DNA from: Compostibacter hankyongensis
GTDB lineage: Bacteria; Bacteroidota; Bacteroidia; Chitinophagales; Chitinophagaceae
Assembly (NCBI RefSeq): GCF_039541075.1
Contig: NZ_BAABFN010000003.1
Coordinates: 1 to 50,907, forward strand
Direction of reading: 5' to 3'
DNA length: 50,907 bases
Within the stretch, counting starts at the first letter, position 1, and every line of letters begins with the position of its first letter. The notes below the pieces were generated by a model. It saw only the letters and a list, made by a program, of their open reading frames with translations. It made no database searches and had not been told where the DNA came from. The position numbers were made by a program, and so were the translations under genes. Below are positions 42,583 to 50,869 of the stretch, one piece after another.

Positions 42583-43886
42583 TTTATCCACTGCTCCCGT
42601 TCATCGGGGCTGAACTTCCAGGGGGCCCTGTTGTTCTCAATGTTCCCGAACATGTCGTTCCAGGCTGCCGGGGCCCGGGATTCCTCCATGACCAGGTAAC
42701 GCCGCAGCTGCAGGATGATATCCAGCGGGTCGAGACCGATGGGGCATTCTTTTACGCAGGCGCTGCAGGAGGTGCAGGCATTCAGCTCTTCGGCGCTGAT
42801 ATAGCCGTCGAGGAGCAGCTTTTCCTGATCCTGAGGCGGGCTGGCGTCCCGACTTGTCTTTCCCAGCGTTTCGAGCCGGTCCCGGGTATCCATCATGATC
42901 TTACGGGGAGATAGCCGCTTCCCGGTCTGGCTGGCCGGACATGCTGCCGTGCAGCGCCCGCATTCGGTGCAGCTGTAGGCATCCATCAGGTTTTTCCGGC
43001 TTAGGTCGGCAACGTCGCGCGCCCCGAATTTTGCGGGCAGGGCGTCGCTTGCGCTGTCCGCCGCGGCGGAGGGGTCCAGCATCAGCTTTACCTCCCGCTG
43101 TACCGCCGGCATATTGGTCATCTCGCCGGAAGGCGTCAGCCGCTTGTAATAGGCCGCCGGGAAAGCCAGGATGATGTGCAGGTGCTTGGAATAAGGCAGG
43201 TAGTTCAGGAAGGCCAGCACCCCCGCAATATGCAGCCACCAGCAGGTCCGCTCCAGGGCCCGGAGGGCGGAGGCAGACCACCCGCCGAACAGGGTGGCGA
43301 GCAGACCGCTCACCGGAAAAGTGCCGGTCCGCAATCCGGGGTTTGTGGTTCGTTGTGCGGCCTGGTCGGCGGCATTCATGGTCAGGAAGAGCAGCATCAG
43401 CACGATCTCGGCAAGCAAGATAATGTTGGCGTCCGATCTGGGCCAGCGGGTCATTTCGGGGCTGTGAAAGCGACGGATCCGAAGGATGTTCCGCCGGGCC
43501 AGGAAGAAGACGCATCCCAGGATGACCAGCACCGCCAGTATTTCAAAAAAACCGATCAGCAGAACATAGCTGCCGCCCATCGGGACCATAAAAAGCCGGT
43601 GGGTGCCCAGGATACCGTCGAGCACGATCTCCAGTATCTCGATGTTGATGATGAGGAAGCCGGCATATACCAGCAGGTGCAGCACGGCGGGTATCCATTT
43701 CCGGAACATCTTTTTCTGCCCCAGGGCCAGCAGCAGCACATTACGCCAGCGCTGCCGCTCCGATCCGGAGCGCATCGTGCTGCTGCCCAGGAATATATTG
43801 CGCCTGATTTCCCGCACTTTCCGGACAAACAGATAAACGGCGACGGTCAGTAGAAGGATAAACGCAACTTGCTGTAGGAGAGGCAT
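42579..43886 (-). CDS. HdrC-like membrane Fe-S protein
   Basis: A 435-residue membrane protein. About five hydrophobic helices fill residues 1-240 (for example VAFILLLTVAVYLFV, VLHLLVYAGFLIINIEILEI and YVLLIGFFEILAVLVILGCVFF), a layout close to the b-type-haem NarI/DsrM-like or HdrE-like membrane domains. The C-terminal part carries two 4Fe-4S motifs, CTECGRCTAACP and CTSCSACVKECP, as in HdrC/GlpC proteins. It should take electrons from or give them to the quinone pool and pass them to the CCG protein encoded next. Start ATG at 43886. The fused arrangement (membrane part plus ferredoxin part) is common in Bacteroidota; its physiological donor is not known. Confidence 0.88.
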   Translation of the reverse strand: MPLLQQVAFILLLTVAVYLFVRKVREIRRNIFLGSSTMRSGSERQRWRNVLLLALGQKKMFRKWIPAVLHLLVYAGFLIINIEILEIVLDGILGTHRLFMVPMGGSYVLLIGFFEILAVLVILGCVFFLARRNILRIRRFHSPEMTRWPRSDANIILLAEIVLMLLFLTMNAADQAAQRTTNPGLRTGTFPVSGLLATLFGGWSASALRALERTCWWLHIAGVLAFLNYLPYSKHLHIILAFPAAYYKRLTPSGEMTNMPAVQREVKLMLDPSAAADSASDALPAKFGARDVADLSRKNLMDAYSCTECGRCTAACPASQTGKRLSPRKIMMDTRDRLETLGKTSRDASPPQDQEKLLLDGYISAEELNACTSCSACVKECPIGLDPLDIILQLRRYLVMEESRAPAAWNDMFGNIENNRAPWKFSPDEREQWIN

Positions 43887-43952
43887 GGTCTGTGTTTACC
43901 GGGCTAATTTACATGAATTGTCCATTGAGCCCAAAAAACCAGGTACCCGATG

Positions 43953-43980
43953 CCGGTATATAACGATGGCGTTATACCGG
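43953..43980. promoter_or_regulatory. Hairpin/operator upstream of the phosphoribosyltransferase gene
   Basis: CCGGTA (43953-43958), TAACG (43961-43965), loop ATGG, then CGTTA (43970-43974) and TACCGG (43975-43980): an 11 bp stem with a two-base bulge. It ends just before the -7 box, so as DNA it lies at about -20 to -50, the place of an operator. Confidence 0.4.
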
Positions 43981-43988
43981 AAAATGTA

Positions 43989-43996
43989 TAATATTG
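43989..43996 (+). promoter_or_regulatory. -7 box abutting the phosphoribosyltransferase start
   Basis: TAATATTG, one mismatch to TAnnTTTG, ends 5 bp before the ATG at 44002. If used, the transcript would have no leader. No TTTG at -33. Confidence 0.35.
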
Positions 43997-44001
43997 CGGC
44001 T

Positions 44002-44493
44002 ATGCAGACAATTATCCTGGACGAGGAAAAAATCCGGTGGAAGGTCCGCCGGATGGCTTATGAAATTTATGAGCGGAACAGCGACAAATCCGAGATCATA
44101 CTGGCCGGTATTCCGGACCGCGGAACGGTGCTGGCCGGCATGCTGGCCGCCGTGCTGCAGGAGATCGCCGGCTTCCGCATCCGGACCGTTGCCCTGGAGC
44201 TGGACAAGGACCGTCCGCTGGATGTAAAGGTGGTGCCGGCGACGGACTTCGACGGCACGGCCGTAGTGGTGGTGGATGACGTAGCCAACTCGGGACGTAC
44301 CCTGCTGTATGCCATGAAGCCGCTGCTGGAAAAGCTGCCCGAGAAAATACAGACGGCGGTGCTGGTGGACCGCATGCATAAATCATTTCCCGTACTGGTG
44401 GATTATATCGGGTATTCGCTTTCCACCACGTTGCAGGAGCATATCTCTGTGGATATCCGGGACGGCTGCATCCGGACGGTTTACCTGGCATGA
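44002..44493 (+). CDS. PyrR-type phosphoribosyltransferase
   Basis: A 163-residue cytoplasmic phosphoribosyltransferase. The ATG at 44002 (MQTIILDEEKIRWKVRRMAY) fits the PyrR N-terminus; the open frame upstream to 43885 is promoter DNA. The PRPP-binding loop is TAVVVVDDVANSGRTLLYAM (about residues 87-106), preceded by AGIPDRGTVLAGMLAAVLQE. The overall plan (KI...MA.EI.E at the front, VLVDR.H..FPV..DY.G at the back) is that of PyrR, which in Bacillus binds pyrimidine mRNA or acts as uracil phosphoribosyltransferase. No pyr genes are adjacent, so an RNA-regulatory role is unproven. It lies divergent from the HdrC-like gene and 40 bp from the convergent DUF2279 gene. Confidence 0.85.
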   Translation: MQTIILDEEKIRWKVRRMAYEIYERNSDKSEIILAGIPDRGTVLAGMLAAVLQEIAGFRIRTVALELDKDRPLDVKVVPATDFDGTAVVVVDDVANSGRTLLYAMKPLLEKLPEKIQTAVLVDRMHKSFPVLVDYIGYSLSTTLQEHISVDIRDGCIRTVYLA

Positions 44494-44533
44494 GCCGGTA
44501 CCCTGCGGGAGCGGCAGTGCAGTCCGCCCTGCT

Positions 44534-45484
44534 TCAGAAATAAAGGGGATGGAAGCGCGCCTTTCCTTTGGACGTGATCTCCAACGCCGGCGCCGGTATC
44601 TTGATCGTATTGAGCACCTGCAGCAGCACGCGCACGGCTTTGTGGCGGCTGTGTATCTTGGTAAAATCAATATCCGGGGAAACATAGAATTGCCGTAGCC
44701 GCGGAAGATGGCTGTAGTCGCGGTGGATGCCCTCATCGTCCGTCCAGATGTTATCCCGTCCGCCAAACATGTTTTTGCCGCCGTAACCGAAGGCCAGGTT
44801 CAGCCAGGGCGGCAGGTTGCTTCCGGGCAGGCATGCGCGCAGGTTGACGCTCAGCCAGTAAGTTTGCGTGTTGTAATCCTTCAGGATGTTTTCCATAAAA
44901 GGGGCTCCGAACAACGTTTCGGCACGCCGGTGCAATACGGGATCGCGGCGGTAGGATTCGGTATGGGCGGAGAATTTCAGCTGTATGCGCTGCTCTCCCC
45001 AGGTCAGCTGCTGCGCCGCCAGCAGGGCGCCGCCGGCCGCATTGGCCAGCATATCTTCTGCGGAGAACCCCCACTGTGCGGAATAGCCATCCAGTATTTC
45101 TACGACGGTCTGGTAGCCAAATCCGGTAAGGGTCCCTATCCATGCGCTTTTTCGGGGTGTCATGCCGGTCCACTCCCAAACCGATGTGGCATAACGACTC
45201 AGGGTATACGTCGTAAATGCATGTCCGGCTTTATCCATCTGGTACCATTCCGGACCGTCGTTAAAAAAATGAAAATGGCTGCGGGGATAATTTTTGTACC
45301 AGTACTGGTTAAGCAGCAGCAGGGAGCCGCCATACAAGGCGATGCCTGCGCCGGCTACCGTCCATACCCTGCCCGGCACCACCGTATCGGGAGGGGAGAG
45401 CGGCTGCGCCCTGCCCGCGAAGCCGCAAAGCATGATCCCGGCAATGAGCCGCAGGCGACGGCAGGCCTCCAGGCAGCGGCGCAT
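44534..45484 (-). CDS. DUF2279 (YfiM-like) lipid-envelope protein
   Basis: A 316-residue exported protein with an N-terminal signal (LRLIAGIMLCGFAGRAQP). It matches DUF2279: LLLLNQYWYKNYPRSHFHFF, then EWYQMDKAGHAFTTYTLSRY, ILDGYSAQWGFSAEDMLAN and AAGGALLAAQQLTWG, followed by a C-terminal region with VSPDIDFTKIHSRHKAVRV. The family is widespread in Bacteroidota but its activity is unknown; a YfiM-like predicted membrane association is a guess. It starts two bases after the stop of the phospho-sugar mutase gene, so the two are co-translated. Confidence 0.85.
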   Translation of the reverse strand: MRRCLEACRRLRLIAGIMLCGFAGRAQPLSPPDTVVPGRVWTVAGAGIALYGGSLLLLNQYWYKNYPRSHFHFFNDGPEWYQMDKAGHAFTTYTLSRYATSVWEWTGMTPRKSAWIGTLTGFGYQTVVEILDGYSAQWGFSAEDMLANAAGGALLAAQQLTWGEQRIQLKFSAHTESYRRDPVLHRRAETLFGAPFMENILKDYNTQTYWLSVNLRACLPGSNLPPWLNLAFGYGGKNMFGGRDNIWTDDEGIHRDYSHLPRLRQFYVSPDIDFTKIHSRHKAVRVLLQVLNTIKIPAPALEITSKGKARFHPLYF

Positions 45485-45486
45485 CG

Positions 45487-47214
45487 CTATTGCAGTTTCA
45501 GGTCGTCTATGATGGCCGCGATCCGGCCGGCCAGCTGCTCATCCAGCTCATCATATCTGCTTTTATCGGGCAGGGCGTCCTGTACGCTGAAATAAAATTT
45601 GATCTTGGGCTCTGTGCCCGAGGGCCGGGCGGAGATCTTGCTGCCGTCCGCCAGCAGGAACTGCAGGACATTCGATTTCGGGAGACCGGTAATGGGAGCC
45701 GTTGTACCGTCTTTCGGATTTTTTGCCTGCTGTAGCTGGTAATCATAAATAGCGGTAACCGGAGAGCCGTTGACCGCCCGCGGAGGGTTTTCCCGGAACT
45801 GCTGCATCATGGCAGCGATCTCCGCCGCACCGTCGCGCCCCTTGCGGGTGATAGACAGCAGCTTTTCGAGGTACATGCCTTCTCTCTGGTAAATGGAGAT
45901 CAGCTCGTCAAAAAGCGTCTGTCCGCGGTCCCTGGCCACGGCGGCCATCTCGCAGATAAGCGCTACGGCCGATATGGCATCCTTATCCCGGGTTTTGTCG
46001 CCGATCATATAGCCGTAGGATTCCTCTCCTCCGCAGACGAAGTTGAGCTCATCTTCATGCTCTCGGATCTTTTCGGCGATCCACTTGAAGCCGGTCAGCA
46101 CATTGAAGCAGCGGATACCGTGGCTTTTTGCAAAGCGGTCTATCAGGTCGGTGGTCACGATGGTCTTGCAGACATAATCCTTATCGCTGCTGATCCCTTT
46201 TTGCTTGCGGGCGCTGATCAGGTAGTTGAACAGCAGTACGGCGGTCTGGTTACCATTCAGCAGTATCCATTTGTTTTTATGATTTTTAACGCCAACGGCT
46301 ACACGGTCTGCATCGGGGTCGGTTCCCAGCAGGATATCCGCTCCGATCTCCTCGGCTTTTTTCAGCCCCAGGCTCATGGCTTCGGCTTCTTCGGGATTGG
46401 GGTAGACCACGGTGGGGAAGTTGCCGTCGGGGGTAGCCTGCTCCTCTACGATGTGCAGGCTGGTAAAGCCGAACCGCTTCAGGATCTCAGGCACGAGGGT
46501 AATGCCTGTGCCGTGTATGGGGGTATAAACGATCTTCAGGTCATGCTGCTTTTTGATGATGTCCGGATTTACCGACAGCGCTTTTACCATATCCAGGTAG
46601 GCATCGTCGACCTCCTGTCCGATAAGGGTGATGTTATCGGCCTGTCCTTCCCATTTTACCGCTTCGGGGGAAGTGATCCTGTTTACCTCATCTATTACGT
46701 TTTTATCGTGGGGCGGCACCAGCTGCCCGCCGTCGCTCCAGTAGGCTTTATAACCGTTGTATTCCTTGGGGTTGTGGGAGGCGGTGCAGACCACGCCGCC
46801 GTGGCAGCGCAGGTGCCGTATGGTAAAGGACAGTTCGGGCGTGGGGCGAAGGCTTTCGAAGAGAAAAACGCGGATGCCGTTGGCCGCCATTACCTGGGCG
46901 GTGATCTCGGCAAAGCTGCGGCTGTTGTTGCGGCTGTCGTGCGCGATGGCGATGCGGATCTCGCCCTGCACCGATTTTTTCAGGTAGTTGGCAAAGCCCT
47001 GGGTGGCCATGCCGATGGTATATTTGTTGATGCGGTTGGTGCCGGCGCCCATGATGCCGCGCAAACCTCCGGTACCAAATTCCAGATTCTTGTAAAAGGC
47101 GTCGGCAAGGGCCTCCGGATTTTCTTTTTGCAGTTTTCTGATCTCGCTTTTCGTGGCCTCGTCAAAAGGGCCGTCCAGCCACTGTTGTGCTTTTTCCTGA
47201 ATATTTGCTTCCAT
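45487..47214 (-). CDS. Phospho-sugar mutase (phosphoglucomutase/phosphomannomutase)
   Basis: Shifts phosphate between C1 and C6 of glucose or mannose. 575 residues from ATG at 47214 (MEANIQEKAQQWLDGPFDEA); the frame extends further, but the extra part is upstream DNA. Motifs: FGTGGLRGIMGAGTNRIN (N-terminal loop), TASHNPKEYNGYKAYWSDG with the phospho-serine Ser in the active-site loop, DPDADRVAVGVKNH (metal loop), CGGEESYGYMIGD (sugar loop) and RPSGTEPKIKFYFSV (phosphate loop). All five conserved loops are present. The longer 575-residue type is the one usual in Bacteroidota and Firmicutes. It is followed at once by the DUF2279 gene and is divergent from pcm. Confidence 0.95.
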   Translation of the reverse strand: MEANIQEKAQQWLDGPFDEATKSEIRKLQKENPEALADAFYKNLEFGTGGLRGIMGAGTNRINKYTIGMATQGFANYLKKSVQGEIRIAIAHDSRNNSRSFAEITAQVMAANGIRVFLFESLRPTPELSFTIRHLRCHGGVVCTASHNPKEYNGYKAYWSDGGQLVPPHDKNVIDEVNRITSPEAVKWEGQADNITLIGQEVDDAYLDMVKALSVNPDIIKKQHDLKIVYTPIHGTGITLVPEILKRFGFTSLHIVEEQATPDGNFPTVVYPNPEEAEAMSLGLKKAEEIGADILLGTDPDADRVAVGVKNHKNKWILLNGNQTAVLLFNYLISARKQKGISSDKDYVCKTIVTTDLIDRFAKSHGIRCFNVLTGFKWIAEKIREHEDELNFVCGGEESYGYMIGDKTRDKDAISAVALICEMAAVARDRGQTLFDELISIYQREGMYLEKLLSITRKGRDGAAEIAAMMQQFRENPPRAVNGSPVTAIYDYQLQQAKNPKDGTTAPITGLPKSNVLQFLLADGSKISARPSGTEPKIKFYFSVQDALPDKSRYDELDEQLAGRIAAIIDDLKLQ

Positions 47215-47300
47215 GGGATTATTTAAGATTACAGAGTAAAATAAAGACAAAAAAAGAGAATACCCATACGAATGTCCTAAAATTATACCTGTCCAATTGC

Positions 47301-47308
47301 TATTTTTG
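47301..47308 (+). promoter_or_regulatory. -7 box abutting the pcm start
   Basis: TATTTTTG is a perfect TAnnTTTG match and ends 4 bp before the pcm ATG, so the mRNA would start at or next to the A of ATG. No TTTG at -33. Confidence 0.45.
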
Positions 47309-47312
47309 CGCC

Positions 47313-47969
47313 ATGAGGAAGTATGAAGATACCTGGCGGCACAAGGGAATGCGGACAAAGCTGGTGGAAGGTCTGCGTGAGAAAGGAATTGCCGATGAAG
47401 CCGTGCTGCAGGCTATCCAGCATATACCCCGTCATTTTTTCCTGGATACGGCCTTCGAGTCCATCGCCTATGAGGACCGGGCTTTCCCGATCGGGGAGGG
47501 GCAGACCATTTCCCAGCCTTATACCGTAGCTTACCAGACCCAGCTGCTGGAAGTAAAGCCTTTTGACAAGGTGCTGGAGATCGGTACGGGCAGCGCCTAC
47601 CAGTCCTGCGTGCTGGCGGAGCTGGGCGCTCATGTATATACCATCGAAAGACAGAAAAAGCTGTACGAACAGCTAAAGCATTTTATTTTCCGTACCCGCT
47701 ACCCGACTATCAAGTTTTTTTACGGGGACGGTTATGAGGGACTGCCTACCTACGCCCCGTTTGACAGGGTGATTGTTACCGCCGCCGCGCCGGAGATACC
47801 CCGTAAGCTGCTGGAGCAGCTGAAGACCGGAGGCATGATGGTAATTCCTGTCGGTGGTGCCGCCGGACAGCGGATGCTCCGGATCACAAAAACCGGAGAT
47901 GATGATTTTGAGGAGGAAGCTTACGATAATTTTTCCTTTGTACCCATGCTCAGCGGGAAAGGACATTAG
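47313..47969 (+). CDS. pcm: Protein-L-isoaspartate O-methyltransferase
   Basis: Repairs isoaspartyl damage in proteins with S-adenosylmethionine. 218 residues from ATG at 47313 (MRKYEDTWRHKGMRTKLVEG); the frame upstream is promoter DNA. Motifs: FPIGEGQTISQPYTVAYQTQ, the hallmark of the family; VLEIGTGSAYQSCVLAELGA, the S-adenosylmethionine-binding loop; then FFYGDGYEGLPTYAPFDRVI and VTAAAPEIPRKLLEQLKTGG. Length is normal. The promoter abuts the start, so translation may begin without a leader. Its stop codon overlaps that of the convergent receptor gene by two bases (TTAG). Confidence 0.95.
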   Translation: MRKYEDTWRHKGMRTKLVEGLREKGIADEAVLQAIQHIPRHFFLDTAFESIAYEDRAFPIGEGQTISQPYTVAYQTQLLEVKPFDKVLEIGTGSAYQSCVLAELGAHVYTIERQKKLYEQLKHFIFRTRYPTIKFFYGDGYEGLPTYAPFDRVIVTAAAPEIPRKLLEQLKTGGMMVIPVGGAAGQRMLRITKTGDDDFEEEAYDNFSFVPMLSGKGH

Positions 47970-50455
47970 TTCATATCTCCGCCGCCCTGATCCATCATCA
48001 TATTGTTATCCCCGCCACCCTGCTGCGACTTGGTTTTGGCTTTGCGCTTGAACAGACCCACGTCCTGCTTTCCGAAGCGGTAGCTGAAGTTGATCTTGAA
48101 AACCCGCGACATCCGCTTACGGGTGGCGTCCTGGATAAAGTATCCTTCCGATACGGTATGGGTAAACCTTTGCTCGGTGTTGAAGATATCCGAGAGGCTG
48201 AGTGTCAGCGAGGCGGCCCGGTTTTTCAGGAAATCTTTCCGGAGGGCGATATCCATAGAGCCGTTTCCGCGGATCTTTCCCTGCGGGATCACGCGGGGCG
48301 CTTCGTATTCGCCGGTGAGCTGCACGACAAAATTCTTGGGCAGCCGGGTCTCGGAATTGAGCTTGCCGAAGCCGCTGAAGCCGGAGTTCGAAAGGTTGCT
48401 TTGTATCTTTGAGGCATCGATATCGGTCTGGAAGACGTTCACGTTGGCCGTTACGTCCCACCAGTTGGTGAGGGCTGTCTTGAGCGTGATCTCCGCACCG
48501 TAGGTATTGCTGGTGTTGGCATTGACATAGGTGCTCAGCAGGGTATCTTTGGATATCGGTATTACGTAAGAGGTGATCAGGTTGTTGGTGTTCCTGAAAT
48601 AAAGGGTAGCCAGCAGGTTGGTGCTTCCGAAAACGTTGTTGTAGGAAAACTCAAAGGAGTTGGTGTATTCCGGCAGCAGCTCGGGGTTGCCCTGGCGCAG
48701 GTTCTGCGGATCTTCATAATCGATCCGGGGAGAGAGCTGCCAGAAATCGGGCCGCTCGATCCGGCGGGAATAGTTGAGCTGCAGCTGCTGGTTCTCGTTC
48801 TGGCCCAGCTGTTGTGTCAGGAACAGGCTGGGGAAGAAGCCGGGCTTGCTATAGGAAAAGGAGTAATTGCTGTCCAGCATTCTGCCTTCGTTCTCATACT
48901 GCTCAAAACGCAGACCCGCCTGATATCCGAACTTGCCGAACTTATCGGCGTAATTTAGGTAAGCGGCATAAGTACGTTGCTGGAACTTATAATCATACGA
49001 AGCCAGCGGATCCTTTACATATTCCTTGCCGTTATCGTCATAGTTGTTCATGGTGCTGTAATTCCGGCTGTCGGATATCCGGGCCCGGACTCCGGCTTCC
49101 AGCTTGGCTTTTCCGTTCCGCAGGGGATTGGTATAATCCGACTGGAAATCATACAGCGTGGCGCTTCCCCCGCTTTCATACTGCTGCAGGAAAGGATCGC
49201 GAAGCTGCTCGCCTTCCTCACCGAAATAGGTGGTCTGGTAGGTGCCGCTACCCGGACCTTTGAATCTGCGTATGCTGGCCTGGGCGGTAAGCTGTTCTTT
49301 TTCCTTTACAAAATCATGGGTATAGTTGAGCTCCCCGGAGAGAAAATGAAAGGTGCGGTCTTCCCGGGTGTCGCGTATGCTGGAGGAATCCGGTACCTTG
49401 CCGGAGCCGCTGTAGGTGTTGTACTGCATTCCGTCCGAGGTATTGTTACCGCCGCCGATGGCGCCCTGTATGTTAAAGGTATTGCGGTTATCCATAAAGT
49501 AATCGAGCCCGATCCGGCCCACCTGGAAAGGTCCCTTTCCGGTCTCATCGGATTTCTGGTCCAGGAAGCTGCCGTCGGAAAGGTTCTGCCGGCTGGTGGT
49601 GCCTTTATGGGTACGTTTGCGGTAGTTGGCGAAATAGTTCAGCGAAAGGTTAAACGGCTTTTTATAGATATTCAGGCTTGCCCCCCCGTTGTATTCGGGC
49701 TGGTTGCTGAGGCCGCCCATAACCATGCCGTTAATACCGGGCTTGCGGTCTTTTTTCAGAATTACGTTGATGATGCCGCTCATGCCGGAGGCATCGTATT
49801 TGGCGGACGGGTTGGTGATGATCTCGATATCCTGTATCTCATCGGAAGGGATCTGATCCAGCGTAAGGGGACTTTCCCGGCCGTCTACGAAGATGGTGGG
49901 CGTGCCGTTGCGGAGGGTGACGTTGCCGTCTACATCCACATTCACCGTGGGCACTTGCCGGAGCGCGTCGGTGGCGGTGCCGCCCTTGCTGACGAGGCTT
50001 TTCTCTACATTGAAGACCTTTTTATCGATGGCCAGGTTGAAGGCGCTCTTATCCGCCGTTACCACCGTTTCCTCGAGGGTATGTGTACTTTGACTGATCT
50101 TCAGGTTGCCCAGGTCCCTGTCGCTGCTTTGCGGGGTAATGGAGAAGCTTTTGTAAAGCGGATCGTAACCGACGAAGTTTATCCGCAGAAGATACTTGCC
50201 CGGGGCAAGTTTTTCCACATCGAAGCTGCCGTTCTCCTTGCTGAGCACGCCGGTCACCGTTCCGGAATCGGCTGCACGCAGTATCCCGACGGTGGCAAAC
50301 CCGACGGGCTTGCCGCTTTTGGCGTCAAACACCTTTCCATAGGCGTGTCCGTTCTGGGCTCCGCCGCCCGGTCCGCCGGGTTGCTGGGCTTTCAGTACAA
50401 AGGGACATAACAGCCATAAACCGATTACGACCAGGAATATTTTTCTTTCGCGCAT
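47966..50455 (-). CDS. TonB-dependent-type outer-membrane beta-barrel protein
   Basis: An 829-residue outer-membrane protein. Start ATG at 50455 (MRERKIFLVVIGLWLLCPFV, signal ending near LKAQ); an earlier in-frame start is less fitting. It has a carboxypeptidase-regulatory-like domain (about 40-125, GKVFDAKSGKPVGFATVGIL), a short plug (TATDALRQVPTVNVDVDGNV, then IEIITNPSAKYDASGMSGII) and a barrel of the 'outer membrane protein beta-barrel family' (WQLSPRIDYEDPQNLRQGNP, LPEYTNSFEFSYNN). The C-terminus is a Gln/Gly/Met/Asp-rich tail (residues about 800-829). Family members are thought to move small molecules or peptides; substrate unknown. A promoter lies about 83 bp upstream, and a heptamer array beyond that. 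Confidence 0.9.
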   Translation of the reverse strand: MRERKIFLVVIGLWLLCPFVLKAQQPGGPGGGAQNGHAYGKVFDAKSGKPVGFATVGILRAADSGTVTGVLSKENGSFDVEKLAPGKYLLRINFVGYDPLYKSFSITPQSSDRDLGNLKISQSTHTLEETVVTADKSAFNLAIDKKVFNVEKSLVSKGGTATDALRQVPTVNVDVDGNVTLRNGTPTIFVDGRESPLTLDQIPSDEIQDIEIITNPSAKYDASGMSGIINVILKKDRKPGINGMVMGGLSNQPEYNGGASLNIYKKPFNLSLNYFANYRKRTHKGTTSRQNLSDGSFLDQKSDETGKGPFQVGRIGLDYFMDNRNTFNIQGAIGGGNNTSDGMQYNTYSGSGKVPDSSSIRDTREDRTFHFLSGELNYTHDFVKEKEQLTAQASIRRFKGPGSGTYQTTYFGEEGEQLRDPFLQQYESGGSATLYDFQSDYTNPLRNGKAKLEAGVRARISDSRNYSTMNNYDDNGKEYVKDPLASYDYKFQQRTYAAYLNYADKFGKFGYQAGLRFEQYENEGRMLDSNYSFSYSKPGFFPSLFLTQQLGQNENQQLQLNYSRRIERPDFWQLSPRIDYEDPQNLRQGNPELLPEYTNSFEFSYNNVFGSTNLLATLYFRNTNNLITSYVIPISKDTLLSTYVNANTSNTYGAEITLKTALTNWWDVTANVNVFQTDIDASKIQSNLSNSGFSGFGKLNSETRLPKNFVVQLTGEYEAPRVIPQGKIRGNGSMDIALRKDFLKNRAASLTLSLSDIFNTEQRFTHTVSEGYFIQDATRKRMSRVFKINFSYRFGKQDVGLFKRKAKTKSQQGGGDNNMMMDQGGGDMN

Positions 50456-50537
50456 TGCAACTTGTTGTGACGTCAATGACCAGACAATATGTCTTCTTTT
50501 CCGCGGCGGCTGACCTGCCGCTTGGGAAAAAGGAGTA

Positions 50538-50545
50538 CAAAAATA
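50538..50545 (-). promoter_or_regulatory. -7 box of the receptor-gene promoter
   Basis: TATTTTTG on the - strand, perfect TAnnTTTG, predicted start near 50533, leader about 78 nt. No TTTG at -33. It lies in the 452 bp from 50456 to the window end, which has no gene. Confidence 0.4.
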
Positions 50546-50629
50546 GTGCAGAGCGGCGAGGGGTTATAAAATATTGTGATGAAAGGAGCATACCCGACAG
50601 GAGGCCCGCAAATGCCGGGTGGAAAGGTC

Positions 50630-50643
50630 TTAACATTTGTTAA
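50630..50643. promoter_or_regulatory. TTAACA/TGTTAA inverted repeat
   Basis: TTAACA-TT-TGTTAA, a 6-2-6 repeat about 100 bp upstream of the predicted start of the receptor transcript. Possible operator; no regulator can be named. Confidence 0.25.
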
Positions 50644-50659
50644 CATTCCGGGAGGGGGT

Positions 50660-50869
50660 GAAAGGTAAAAGGCGAAAGGCGAAAGGCGAAAGGTAAGAGG
50701 TAAAAGGTAAAAGGTGAGAGGTAAGAGGCGAAAGGTAAGAGGTAAAAGGTGAGAGGTAAGAGGCGAAAGGTAAGAGGTAAAAGGTGAGAGGTGAAAGGTG
50801 AAAGGTAAAAGGTGAAGGGTGAAAGGTGAAGGGTGTCTTGTGAGAGGTGAAAGATAAAGAGTAAAGGCC
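50660..50869. repeat. Homopurine heptamer tandem array
   Basis: About 30 seven-base units, such as GAAAGGT, AAAAGGT, AAGAGGT, GAGAGGT and GAAAGGC, with consensus RARAGGT. A 35 bp block of five units (50723-50757) is exactly repeated at 50758-50792. Almost all bases on the + strand are purines. The remaining bases to the window end show nothing recognisable. The open frame it contains on the - strand is a by-product of the repeat. Confidence 0.9.

Noticed and set aside
50660..50869. CRISPR array
   Set aside because: The unit is seven bases with no spacers; it is a tandem array.
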